This document shows positions 43,391 through 52,211 of a stretch of DNA of 64,000 bases, one piece after another. Position numbers and translations under genes: made by a program. The notes beneath the pieces are model-generated. The model was not told where the DNA came from. It searched no databases and was given only the letters and a program-made list of their open reading frames with translations. The stretch is taken from positions 1 through 64,000 of the forward strand of contig JBLIDT010000003.1 in the NCBI GenBank assembly GCA_047632755.1, given 5' to 3'. Source of the stretch: JAKVAV01 sp047632755. GTDB lineage: Bacteria > Bacteroidota > Bacteroidia > Flavobacteriales_D > Cryomorphaceae. The first letter of the stretch is position 1. Each line of letters starts with the position of its first letter.

Positions 43391-45706
43391 ATGAAGAAGT
43401 CTCGAAAGCTGGCAGCCATCATGTTTACCGATATCGTTGGGTATACGGCCTTGATGCAAGCGGATGAGGAGCACGCTGCGGAGGTGAGGTCCAGGCATCG
43501 GGAAGTATTCAATCAAAGTCATGCCGATTTTAGCGGCGACATTTTGCAGTATTATGGCGATGGCACACTGAGTGTATTCAAAAGTGCAGTAGACGCTGTA
43601 GAATGTGCCATTCTCATTCAAAAAAGCCTGAGAGACAACTCACCAAAAGTCGATCTGCGCATTGGCATACACATTGGAGATGTGGTACATTCAGATCACG
43701 AAGTATACGGAGACGGCGTGAATCTGGCCTCTCGTATTGAGCACATCAGTTCGGCTGGTTCCATATTGATTTCATCTCGATTGAACGAAGAGCTCAAGAA
43801 TCATAAAAGTATTTCGACCGAGTCTATCGGTCAGTATCAGTTTAAAAATATCAAAAATCCGATCGAGGTTTTTGCGATTACCAATGAGGGAGTTAGCATG
43901 CCTGCAACACCAAAAAACACGAAAAGCGAAGAGAAGTCAATAGCCGTATTGCCTTTTGTCAATATGAGTTCCGATCGGGAGAATGCCTACTTCAGCGATG
44001 GCATTTCGGAAGAAATCATCAATGGCTTATCGAAAATCGACGGGTTGAAAGTCACCTCTCGCACCTCTTCGTTTTTCTTCAAAGACAAGAGTTTACCCAT
44101 TAAAGAAATCGGCCGTCAGCTTGGTGTGGCGAGTATTTTAGAAGGAAGCGTTCGCCTTTCGGCAAAAAGGCTCCGCATTTCAGCACAGCTCATCCAAGTG
44201 GAAGATGATTTCCATTTTTGGTCAGAAACATGGGATCGAAACTTGGAAGACTTGTTCGAAATCCAAGATGAGATCAGTCTCTTGATAGCCGAAAAAATCA
44301 GGGAGCAATTCGGTCATTTAGTCATTCAGGATCACTTGGTAGAAAAGGAAACAGAGAGCGTCACAGCTTATGACTATTTCCTACGGGCCAGATTTTTGGA
44401 AAACAAATGGAATCCAACCGATACCCAAGAAGCGATCAAGCTTTACCGAAAGGCCTTGGAAGTAGACCAGAACTATGCCGATGCATTTCTTGGATTAGCT
44501 AATAGTTATGGGTTTTTGGGAACTACGGGGGCTGTCCCTTTTGAAGTGGGCTGGCAAAAAACAGTAGAGTATACCCAACAAGCCCTTCACCTGAATGGCA
44601 ACCTTTCGGGAATACATTATCAGATTTCTAACCAAGCTTTTTTCATTGAATCCGACTACGAAAAATCGCTGTCTGAAATGGCCAGGGCCATTGAGCTAAA
44701 CCCAAACAATGCCACTGCGCGAGAATTTATGTCCTTTCTCCTCATTCTAAAAGGAGACAGAACCGGAGCGTTTGAGCAAATTCAGTTGGCCGTGGATATC
44801 AATCCACTCTCCGAGGAAACCCGTTTTTTCAAAGCCTATTGGCACTACATGACCGAGGAATTCGGAGAGGCATTGGAAATACTCGATGATATTCTGACAA
44901 AGAACCCGAAGAATATTCCTGCAAATTCGATAAAACCATTGGTGTTGCTATCGGCAGGTAAGGTAAAGGAACTCTTCGCTTTCTTTGACCAAATGCCCGA
45001 ACACGCCTTGCCCAAAGCCGAAGTGTTGGGAGTAACTACCTTGGGACATATCATAAGTGGAAATGAGGTCGAGACCAAATCTCATCTTGCTAATCTAGAA
45101 GCTATGGCGGCTTTACCCGATGGATATACCGCCGATTCGCATCTCTTTTTTGCCTACGTCGCTCAGAATGATTTCGACCGTGCCTTTGAATGGGTTGAAA
45201 AAGCCATCGAGAACAAGTCTTCTCTGCTTTTACTCCGTTTTCCAGACCCCTTCGTCAAGGCATTAAGAGCTGACAATCGGTACACTTATTATCACGAAAA
45301 GATATACGGCAAATTGGAAGGTCGTAAAGCGAAGCTAGTAAAGACTGCTATAGTGGATCGAGAGATGGCAGAGCGAATAGAGAAAGATTTGCATGATCTC
45401 GTTCAAAGCGAAAGAGTTTATTTAGACCCCAACTTATCCTTGCGGAAATTGGCCGAAAGGCTGGAGGCACACCCCAATCAGCTTTCTTGGGTAATCAATC
45501 AAAAACTAGGCAGCAATTACAACGAGTATATAAATCAACTCCGCCTTGAAGCGTTTAAGGAAAATGCTTCCCAGAAAGAGAATAGCCATCTCACCATCGA
45601 AGGCCTCGCTTACGAGAGTGGCTTCAATTCAAAAACCGTTTTCAATACGTTTTTCAAAAAGCAAACAGGCTTAACTCCTAAAGGCTACATCAAATCAATC
45701 CGCTGA
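43391..45706 (+). CDS. Class III nucleotide cyclase / TPR / AraC HTH fusion
   Basis: 771 residues. A class III cyclase homology domain (about 5-165): metal Asp D14 in MFTDIVGYT, D57 in YYGDGTL, and VYGDGVNLASR (106-115) with N111 and R115. Position 53, where adenylyl cyclases often carry a substrate-selecting Lys before GDG, is Gln (LQYYGDG). Then a FlgO/TolB-like domain (KSIAVLPFVNMSSDREN, about 183-300), TPR repeats (about 330-640), and a C-terminal AraC-type double HTH (about 670-771, FKKQTGLTPKGYIKSI). No membrane helix was seen, so it is probably cytoplasmic. It may link a nucleotide signal directly to transcription. Confidence 0.92.
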   Translation: MKKSRKLAAIMFTDIVGYTALMQADEEHAAEVRSRHREVFNQSHADFSGDILQYYGDGTLSVFKSAVDAVECAILIQKSLRDNSPKVDLRIGIHIGDVVHSDHEVYGDGVNLASRIEHISSAGSILISSRLNEELKNHKSISTESIGQYQFKNIKNPIEVFAITNEGVSMPATPKNTKSEEKSIAVLPFVNMSSDRENAYFSDGISEEIINGLSKIDGLKVTSRTSSFFFKDKSLPIKEIGRQLGVASILEGSVRLSAKRLRISAQLIQVEDDFHFWSETWDRNLEDLFEIQDEISLLIAEKIREQFGHLVIQDHLVEKETESVTAYDYFLRARFLENKWNPTDTQEAIKLYRKALEVDQNYADAFLGLANSYGFLGTTGAVPFEVGWQKTVEYTQQALHLNGNLSGIHYQISNQAFFIESDYEKSLSEMARAIELNPNNATAREFMSFLLILKGDRTGAFEQIQLAVDINPLSEETRFFKAYWHYMTEEFGEALEILDDILTKNPKNIPANSIKPLVLLSAGKVKELFAFFDQMPEHALPKAEVLGVTTLGHIISGNEVETKSHLANLEAMAALPDGYTADSHLFFAYVAQNDFDRAFEWVEKAIENKSSLLLLRFPDPFVKALRADNRYTYYHEKIYGKLEGRKAKLVKTAIVDREMAERIEKDLHDLVQSERVYLDPNLSLRKLAERLEAHPNQLSWVINQKLGSNYNEYINQLRLEAFKENASQKENSHLTIEGLAYESGFNSKTVFNTFFKKQTGLTPKGYIKSIR

Positions 45707-45733
45707 GTTTTCTGAGCTCTACGCTTCGAAATT

Positions 45734-45757
45734 TGTTCCGATTTGCAAATAGGAACA
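45734..45757. promoter_or_regulatory. 24-bp dyad upstream of the alcohol dehydrogenase gene
   Basis: TGTTCC-G-ATTTGCAAAT-A-GGAACA is symmetric apart from the single G/A pair, 28 bases after the cyclase-fusion stop and 76 bases before the dehydrogenase ATG. It could be an operator or a weak terminator; no T-run follows. Confidence 0.4.
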
Positions 45758-45833
45758 CAACTGCTTGATATCCGAACATTCACAGCATGCCACCGAGATA
45801 CATTTGCTTCATAAACGAACAAATAACCATCTC

Positions 45834-46811
45834 ATGAAAGCATTTGAATACGAGAGTTACGGAGCACCTGAAGTCCTTAAGATGACAGAAGTGTTAATAC
45901 CAAAACCAGTCAAAGACGAAGTTTTGGTCAAGATGAAAGCTTCCACGGTTACCTCTACAGAAGCAACTTTTAGAAGAGGAGATCCCTATTTCACCAGGCT
46001 TTTTACTGGCTTGCGAAGGCCAAAACTCAAAAGGCTAGGAGAAATGGTAGCTGGTGTAGTAGAAGTGGTAGGCCCAAACCACACCGAATTCAAAAAGGGA
46101 GATGCTGTTTTTGGAACTGCAGGCCCCGAGTTTGGTGCCAATGCCGAATATGCTATCGTATCGGGAAAAGGAGCGCTGATCCTTAAGCCGAGCTCCATAA
46201 GTTTTAATGAAGCAGCCGCTGCCGTGGATGGATTTCTAACCGCACTGCCATTTCTAAGAGACGTAGGTAAAATCAAAAAAGGGCAATCGATTTTGATCAA
46301 TGGAGCTTCTGGAAGTGTAGGCTCAGCTGCGGTGCAATTGGCAAAACACTTCGGAGCCACCGTCACTGCAGTATGCAGTGGTAGAAATCGCGCTCTGGTG
46401 AAAAGCCTAGGTGCTGATTATGTCATAGACTACACAACCAACGACTTCACCAAAACAGAAGAGACTTATGACATTATTTTCGATGCAGTGGGGAAACTGA
46501 CCTTTGCTAAATCAAAATCGAGCCTCAAAAAGAAGGGTGTATTCTTGGAAGTAGGAATTGGTCTACGCGTTCTTGGCTCAGTATTGCGGACGTCAATTGG
46601 AGGAGGGAAAAAGGCAAAAATTGCAGCTACAGGTTTAAGAGATCCGAAAGAGAAAAAGAAAGACCTGCTTTTGCTAGAAGAACTCATGCAAGAAGAACGA
46701 TTTATTGCTTTAATTGACCGCACCTATCTTTTCGATCATATAGCATCGGCTCATGAATACGTGGATACGGGACGCAAGAGAGGAAATGTCCTTTTAAAGT
46801 TTAAGGAATGA
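45834..46811 (+). CDS. NAD(P)-dependent medium-chain dehydrogenase (quinone reductase-like)
   Basis: 325 residues from ATG 45834 (an in-frame extension to 45765 has no homologous sequence). N-terminal GroES-like fold (FEYESYGAPEVLKMTEV), cofactor loop GASGSVGSAAVQLAKHFGA (about 162-180), no zinc-binding Cys set and no catalytic-zinc GHE motif, so a zinc-free MDR such as a quinone/enone reductase. Substrate not determinable. Single gene after the cyclase fusion, with a dyad between them. Confidence 0.88.
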   Translation: MKAFEYESYGAPEVLKMTEVLIPKPVKDEVLVKMKASTVTSTEATFRRGDPYFTRLFTGLRRPKLKRLGEMVAGVVEVVGPNHTEFKKGDAVFGTAGPEFGANAEYAIVSGKGALILKPSSISFNEAAAAVDGFLTALPFLRDVGKIKKGQSILINGASGSVGSAAVQLAKHFGATVTAVCSGRNRALVKSLGADYVIDYTTNDFTKTEETYDIIFDAVGKLTFAKSKSSLKKKGVFLEVGIGLRVLGSVLRTSIGGGKKAKIAATGLRDPKEKKKDLLLLEELMQEERFIALIDRTYLFDHIASAHEYVDTGRKRGNVLLKFKE

Positions 46812-46864
46812 CCATTGTTCAAGAAACACAGATAGAAGAAAAGACGCGCTGAAAATGTATACAT

Positions 46865-49528
46865 TTGTATAAGTGTAATATTGACACCTTGAAAACTGTT
46901 TTTGCTGTAATTGTATCCATTGGATTATCTCTTGCCACACAAGGGCAAGGCTATAATTTTGTCGGAAACACCATACCAGCAGGTGGAGATTGTTTCATTC
47001 TGACTCAAGCTCAGCAATGGCAGAACGGAGCCATTTGGTATGATGAGGCCATTAATATAACAGAACCTTTTAATTTGCAGTTTACCGCCAGCTTTGGAAA
47101 TCTTGATGCCGCAGGAGCTGACGGAATGGTCTTCGTGATGCAGCAAGTTGGAAATGACGTGATTGGTGTACCAGGCGGCGGGATGGGATTCGAGGGCTTT
47201 TCTCCCTCTTTAGGTGTGGAGTTTGACTCTTATCAAAATTTAGGTTTTGGTGACCCTGCTTTCGATCATATGGCCATCTCTACCAATGGAAACCCCAATC
47301 ACAATCTCCCACAGAATCTGGCAGGACCCGTCCAAATTTCGCCGACTAGCGACAACGTTGAAGACGGACAAGAATATGTCATTGATATTTCATGGGACCC
47401 AGCCATCAATCTATTCTCTGTTTCGGTAAACTGCGAGGTAAGGCTACAGGTAAATATCAGTCTTCAATTTGCTGTTTTTGCGGGAAACCCAGAAGTTTTT
47501 TGGGGTTTTACAGGGGCTACAGGTGGAGAGTTTAACGAACAACGCATCTGCGTAGACCCTCTTATTCTTGGCCTTCCCGTGACCTTTGACGGGTGTGCCG
47601 ATCAACCTGTTCAATTGGAAGCACCCGCTGCCAGTTTTGGAACGGTCTCTTGGGAGCCAGCCGAGTTTTTGGACGATCCCAACTCGTTTAATCCAATTGC
47701 TAATGTGAGCGAGACGACAGACTTTGTCCTCACTTTTGAGGATCTCTGCGGAAACCAACAAACTCAAGAAACAACGGTCGTTATTAATGAACCTTCAGTT
47801 GACCTCGGGGCCGATCTGATCGAGTGTGCAGCGAATGAAGTCATATTGAATCCAACGGGTAGCTACGACGACATAACTTGGTCGGATGACAGCGAAGAAA
47901 ATAGTCTCACCGTTACTGAATCGGGCACCTATTGGGCCGATGCCGTTTTAGGAGGATGTGAAGCTTCAGATACCATCGCCGTCCAAATTATTGAGCCACC
48001 GACATACGACGAGGATACGGACATCGACTTGTGCGAAGGGGAGGAGTTCACCTTTCAGCTTCCCACTGGTACTGCTCAAATCGAATGGTTTGATGGGGCA
48101 GACGATGAAACTCGGGTCTTTGACCAAGAGGGCACATATTCCTTCGTTCTGTCTGATGGAGATTGTACTTCCGACTACGAGCTGGAAATTGAGGTGACTG
48201 ACTTATCAGATTTTAGCCTGGGCCTTGACATTACGCAGTGCGAAGGCGACAACGTTGTGATTTCTGCATCGGGAACATTTGAAGGCATTGCATGGTCGGA
48301 TAATAGCCAAGAAAATAATCTGATCGTATTTGAGTCTGGAACATACTGGGCAGATGTTTTCACTGGAAATTGTGAAGCAACTGATACCGTCGAAGTTCTG
48401 TTTAATGCCATTCCTGTCTTTGCTGGTCAGACAGATGCTGACCTTTGCGATGGCGAGGAGTTTACTTTTGAATTGGGTGCAGTCAATTACGGTATCGTTT
48501 GGTTTGATGGTGCAATTGACGAGAATCGAACCTTTGATGAAACGGGCGTCTATCCATTTGAATTGATCGATGGCGATTGCTCTACAGAGTTTCAAGTGGA
48601 AGTAGAAGTCACGTTGATTCCCGAATTTGAACTGGGCCCTGATTTGAATATTTGCGAAGGTACTTCGGTGCTCTTAGAAACAGAAGTTATCGATGCCACA
48701 GTTACTTGGAGCGACGGAAGTATAGGGTCTAATATCTCAGTGTTTGATGCTGGGACTTATTGGGCTTTGGCAGAAAGCAATGGATGTTTCTTTTCGGATA
48801 CTACTGAAATCACTTCTTCAGCAGTGCCTAACTTAACCTTATCGGGAATCGAGAGTCTTTGTCCAGGCGAAGAAGGAACGGTCTCTGCGTTGAGCAATGC
48901 ACCGATCGTTTGGTCTACGGGAGAAACCGAAGCGGAGATTTTGGTCACTCAACCAGGACTCTTTGCAGCAGTGGCAACCAATGATGCTGGCTGCAGCGCT
49001 CAACAAACGATTTTCGTTATTGGATTGGGCTTGCCCAGAATTGATCCCATTGATGATTTACTCAAATGCCAAGAAAAGGATTTCATTCTTGTCGAGGCAG
49101 AATCGAGCGATAACGCAAATCTTGAATGGAGTGATGGCTCTTCGGGAGGAACGGCTAGAATCAGAAATGTAGGCTTGTTCTTTGTTGAGCTGGACAACGA
49201 ATGCGGATCAACTCGACAAGATTTTAGAGTAGAAGAAGAAGAGTGCTTTGATCTATTCTTTTTACCAAATGCCTTTACTCCGGACGGCGACGGTTTGAAC
49301 GATCTTTTCAAACCTCAAATTGATAATTTCGTGAGTTACGAAATGTTGATTTTCAATCGTAAAGGAGAGTTGGTTTTTGAAACCAAAGACCCGACGGAAG
49401 GATGGAACGGTAGCTTTCAGAACGACGCTTATTATTGTCAAGCAGGGGTCTATGCTGTTCGATGCAGTATTGATTTTGGTGACAACGTCATTCAAGAAGA
49501 ATTCGCTTCGGTGATATTGATACGATAG
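46865..49528 (+). CDS. Large T9SS type B surface protein: L-type lectin plus Ig-like repeats
   Basis: 887 residues (the start may instead be TTG 46889, directly before the signal helix). After the signal peptide an L-type lectin domain (about 28-235) carries DGMVFVMQQ, VEFDSYQN, FDHMAISTNGN and VFWGFTGATGG. Then about seven or eight Ig-like repeats of two alternating kinds: one with a W-S-D and GTYWAD core and paired Cys, one with LCxGEEFTF and DGDC. The end is a CHU_C/gliding-type B sorting domain (FFLPNAFTPDGDGLNDLFKP, LIFNRKGELVFET). It should be a surface adhesin or gliding-associated glycan binder. Confidence 0.9.
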   Translation: MYKCNIDTLKTVFAVIVSIGLSLATQGQGYNFVGNTIPAGGDCFILTQAQQWQNGAIWYDEAINITEPFNLQFTASFGNLDAAGADGMVFVMQQVGNDVIGVPGGGMGFEGFSPSLGVEFDSYQNLGFGDPAFDHMAISTNGNPNHNLPQNLAGPVQISPTSDNVEDGQEYVIDISWDPAINLFSVSVNCEVRLQVNISLQFAVFAGNPEVFWGFTGATGGEFNEQRICVDPLILGLPVTFDGCADQPVQLEAPAASFGTVSWEPAEFLDDPNSFNPIANVSETTDFVLTFEDLCGNQQTQETTVVINEPSVDLGADLIECAANEVILNPTGSYDDITWSDDSEENSLTVTESGTYWADAVLGGCEASDTIAVQIIEPPTYDEDTDIDLCEGEEFTFQLPTGTAQIEWFDGADDETRVFDQEGTYSFVLSDGDCTSDYELEIEVTDLSDFSLGLDITQCEGDNVVISASGTFEGIAWSDNSQENNLIVFESGTYWADVFTGNCEATDTVEVLFNAIPVFAGQTDADLCDGEEFTFELGAVNYGIVWFDGAIDENRTFDETGVYPFELIDGDCSTEFQVEVEVTLIPEFELGPDLNICEGTSVLLETEVIDATVTWSDGSIGSNISVFDAGTYWALAESNGCFFSDTTEITSSAVPNLTLSGIESLCPGEEGTVSALSNAPIVWSTGETEAEILVTQPGLFAAVATNDAGCSAQQTIFVIGLGLPRIDPIDDLLKCQEKDFILVEAESSDNANLEWSDGSSGGTARIRNVGLFFVELDNECGSTRQDFRVEEEECFDLFFLPNAFTPDGDGLNDLFKPQIDNFVSYEMLIFNRKGELVFETKDPTEGWNGSFQNDAYYCQAGVYAVRCSIDFGDNVIQEEFASVILIR

Positions 49529-49544
49529 TTCTTTTCTTTGGACT

Positions 49545-49826
49545 ATGAGTAGACTACTGGAAAACCATTCTTTTTTGAAGAGACTTGTCTTCATTCTTTT
49601 AATCATTTTCCCTGTTTCTCTTTTCAGCCAAAACATAAAGGTAAGCGTGTCAGACGCAGGCTCTGATGAGCACCTTCCTTTTGCCAATATCTACTTCAAA
49701 ACTTCTGGGATTGATCTTCGCGATGGCAGAAGCCTTTATATTAATCGAGCCTTGGGCCATTTGCACCAAGTGCGGTTTAATGTAAGGCCTGAGATTACGA
49801 TTTTTGAGTTCGAAACTATTTCATAG
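49545..49826 (+). pseudogene. Truncated carboxypeptidase-regulatory-like secreted protein
   Basis: 93 residues. Signal peptide (about 1-28), then IKVSVSDAGSDEHLPFANIY, which is how the CarboxypepD-regulatory-like domain of TonB receptors and Bacteroidota surface proteins begins. The family core breaks off about 20 residues later and the tail is unrelated. The stop lies inside the perfect hairpin at 49803-49839. Most likely a gene start cut by a deletion. Confidence 0.5.
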
Positions 49827-49839
49827 TTTCGAACTCAAA
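49803..49839. repeat. Perfect 37-base hairpin (17-base stem, 3-base loop)
   Basis: TTTGAGTTCGAAACTAT (49803-49819), loop TTC, then the exact complement to 49839. It overlaps the end of the truncated gene and any long-form start of the next gene. It lacks a T tail, so a plain terminator is doubtful; it may be a deletion/insertion junction or a mobile-element end. Confidence 0.75.
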
Positions 49840-49851
49840 GATTCAACTTTG

Positions 49852-50235
49852 GTGAATTATACTCAAAAGCACCTCTTCCTCTTAGATGCAATTGGCGCGT
49901 TGGTTACAGCCGTTCTCCTTGGTGCGGTGCTCCCAATTCTTCAGCCTTATGTGGGTATGCCTATCGTTGCACTTTATTTACTCTCGGCAATTGCGGCGGC
50001 TTTCTTTCTTTCTTCAGGAGCATGCTATTTATTGATCAAGTCTAGCAGAGGCCCTTACTTAAGAATGATTGCTCTAGCAAATATTGTCTATTGCTTTCTG
50101 ACTTTTAGTCTGGTGATCTATTATTGGGAATTGATGACGGCTTTTGGTCTTGTCTATTTCAGCATGGAGGCCTTGATAATTCTCTATCTCGCAAGGATAG
50201 AGTTGAGCGGAGTAAATCGCAAGTTGGATTTTTAA
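49852..50235 (+). CDS. Four-helix membrane protein of unknown function
   Basis: 127 residues if translated from GTG 49852; an upstream TTG 49804 lies within the hairpin and adds 16 residues that look non-native. Four hydrophobic segments alternate with short loops (LFLLDAIGALVTAVLLGAVL, GMPIVALYLLSAIAAAFFLS, LRMIALANIVYCFLTFSLVI, FGLVYFSMEALIILYLARIE). No motif assigns a function. Next gene DUF418 starts 38 bases later. Confidence 0.65.
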   Translation: MNYTQKHLFLLDAIGALVTAVLLGAVLPILQPYVGMPIVALYLLSAIAAAFFLSSGACYLLIKSSRGPYLRMIALANIVYCFLTFSLVIYYWELMTAFGLVYFSMEALIILYLARIELSGVNRKLDF

Positions 50236-50272
50236 ATAGACTAGATTAGCGAAGCAAATAAACCTAACTGTC

Positions 50273-51472
50273 TTGGCCTTAATTGACAATCCGACCTTTC
50301 AAAAAAACAGAATCCAAGAACTCGACGTTTTCCGAGGCTTTGCCATTTTTGGAATATTCATGGTAAATATTCTGGTGATGGACATCAGCTTCGTTTACCG
50401 AGGAGACTGGGTCGCTGAACAGACGGGATGGATTCAAGACATTCCAAGATTTATCCTGGAGGAGTTCTTTTTCGGTAAGTTCTTCACCGTTTTCTCTTTC
50501 TTATTTGGAGTAGGGGTTGCTCTTCAAATTTCAAAGGCGAAAGAGAATGGGAGCTTTTCAACTTCATTTTTTATCAGGAGATTCTCAAGCCTCTTCGTTT
50601 TTGGTGTTGCGCATATACTGTTTATATGGTCGGGCGACATTCTCCATATTTATGGTGTTTTAGGCTTTCTCCTTCTAGGGTTCTTTAAGCTCAAGGCTAA
50701 ATGGCTAATATGGATTGCTGCCATTATTTTCCTGTTTCCGTTTTATTTTCAATTGTTCGAATGGTTAGTCGTCAAGCAACTTGGTTTTGGTCACATGGCA
50801 CCTTTGGTCGAGTTTTCGAGAGAGCAATTGTCAGAGATGAAACACAATGGATCTTACCTGAGCGGTATTTCATTGCGGTTGAAGGAATACTCGTTTGTGA
50901 TGGGCTATGTTTATGCGGCAATGATTCCCGCAGCCCTCACCATGATGCTACTGGGAGGCGCCTTTGTCAAGAAGGGCATGCTAAAGAATATCAGTGGTTG
51001 GGTAAATCGAGGCAAGGTGATTGTTCCCATAGTTTTCATTCTCTTTCTAGCCTACCGCATCATTCTGCTTTACTACGTTAAGCCAGCTTATGACCTTGAA
51101 CCGGGCTCATCTCTCGCGGTAGTTTTAATGACCATTTACTATGCGGCCGATTTAATCATTTCCCTTTGTTACTTGTGGTTTTTAGCCTTTTTACTTCAGT
51201 ATCCGTTTCCGCGAAAGGTCCTTGAGCCTTTAGCCAATGTTGGTCGCACAGCTCTTTCCAATTACATCCTTCAAAGTATTTTGGGGTATCTGATCATGCG
51301 CATATTCAATGGATATGACTCACTTAGCATCGCCGAGTGTGTCCTGCTGGTAATTGTCATCTTTGCAGCACAACTAGTTCTAAGCAAATACTGGTTGGCG
51401 CGGTTTAGATACGGACCGCTTGAATGGTTGTGGAGGTGCATTTCGTATTGGAAGGTTTTGCCAATCCGATAA
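50273..51472 (+). CDS. DUF418-type membrane protein
   Basis: 399 residues from TTG 50273, ten or so membrane helices. It opens with RIQELDVFRGFAIFGIFMVN (13-32), which is the conserved start of the DUF418/YeiB-like family, and closes with WLARFRYGPLEWLWRCISYW, the DUF418 C-terminal signature (FxxGPLEWLWR). Role unknown; relation to acyltransferases is suggested for the N-terminal helices. Confidence 0.9.
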   Translation: MALIDNPTFQKNRIQELDVFRGFAIFGIFMVNILVMDISFVYRGDWVAEQTGWIQDIPRFILEEFFFGKFFTVFSFLFGVGVALQISKAKENGSFSTSFFIRRFSSLFVFGVAHILFIWSGDILHIYGVLGFLLLGFFKLKAKWLIWIAAIIFLFPFYFQLFEWLVVKQLGFGHMAPLVEFSREQLSEMKHNGSYLSGISLRLKEYSFVMGYVYAAMIPAALTMMLLGGAFVKKGMLKNISGWVNRGKVIVPIVFILFLAYRIILLYYVKPAYDLEPGSSLAVVLMTIYYAADLIISLCYLWFLAFLLQYPFPRKVLEPLANVGRTALSNYILQSILGYLIMRIFNGYDSLSIAECVLLVIVIFAAQLVLSKYWLARFRYGPLEWLWRCISYWKVLPIR

Positions 51473-51518
51473 CAAGACTATGAGCTCTGCAGATTCCAAT
51501 CTGACTTATTATTACTGA

Positions 51519-52211
51519 ATGAACAAGGCACGGATTTCCATCATCATTCCTGTTCTTAATGAAGCGGATACCGTTGGTAGACTGGTAAAGCATCTGTTTG
51601 ACGCGGCCAATGATTTGAACGTCGAGGAGATCATTTTAGTAGATGGTGGCAGCACCGATGGTTCTCTAAAGATTATGCATGAAATGGACAGGGTAGTGTT
51701 GATTCAATCAAAAAAGGGTAGAGCCCTTCAGATGAATGCTGGAGCGCAGATTGCCAAAGGAGACATGCTTTATTTCCTCCATGCCGACTCTTTTCCTTCT
51801 CTCCATTTTGATCAGAAAATTTTGGAATCTAAATCCACCTCGGGGTGTTTTCGACTCAAGTTCGAACCAGCGCATTCAATTTGGTTGAAACTGGCTCCTT
51901 GGTTCACACAGTTCGATACATTTTTATTCAGAGGTGGAGATCAGTCACTTTTTGTCAAAGCAGAAGTCTTCCATTCTCTCGGTGGCTTTGATGAGCGATA
52001 CAAAATCTATGAAGATGTTGAGCTTATCAACCGCATCAAAAGACAATGTGACTTTACTATTCTCAATGATTTTGTGACAACTTCGAGTCGTCGATTTCAA
52101 GAAAATGGAACAATGCGATTGTACTTTCATTTTGCGGTTATTCACCTTAAAGCTTTTATGGGGCATGATCCAGAGGAGCTTATTGCTTACTACAGCAAGT
52201 TCATCAAATGA
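51519..52211 (+). CDS. TIGR04283-type family 2 glycosyltransferase
   Basis: 230 residues: GT-A fold start RISIIIPVLNEADTVGRLVK, VDGGSTDGSL, the GRALQMNAGA loop, and YFLHADS as the DxD-like site. This is the TIGR04283 family, associated in cyanobacteria with arsenosugar biosynthesis, but here no arsenic gene is near, so the acceptor is open. Its last eight bases overlap the end of peptidase E on the other strand. Confidence 0.88.
   Translation: MNKARISIIIPVLNEADTVGRLVKHLFDAANDLNVEEIILVDGGSTDGSLKIMHEMDRVVLIQSKKGRALQMNAGAQIAKGDMLYFLHADSFPSLHFDQKILESKSTSGCFRLKFEPAHSIWLKLAPWFTQFDTFLFRGGDQSLFVKAEVFHSLGGFDERYKIYEDVELINRIKRQCDFTILNDFVTTSSRRFQENGTMRLYFHFAVIHLKAFMGHDPEELIAYYSKFIK

Noticed and set aside
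49262..49687. Minus-strand 141-residue frame over the lectin gene end
   Set aside because: Antisense to the well-supported CHU_C sorting domain.
51519..52211. Arsenosugar biosynthesis locus
   Set aside because: Only the TIGR04283 glycosyltransferase is present; no arsenic methylation or radical-SAM partner nearby.
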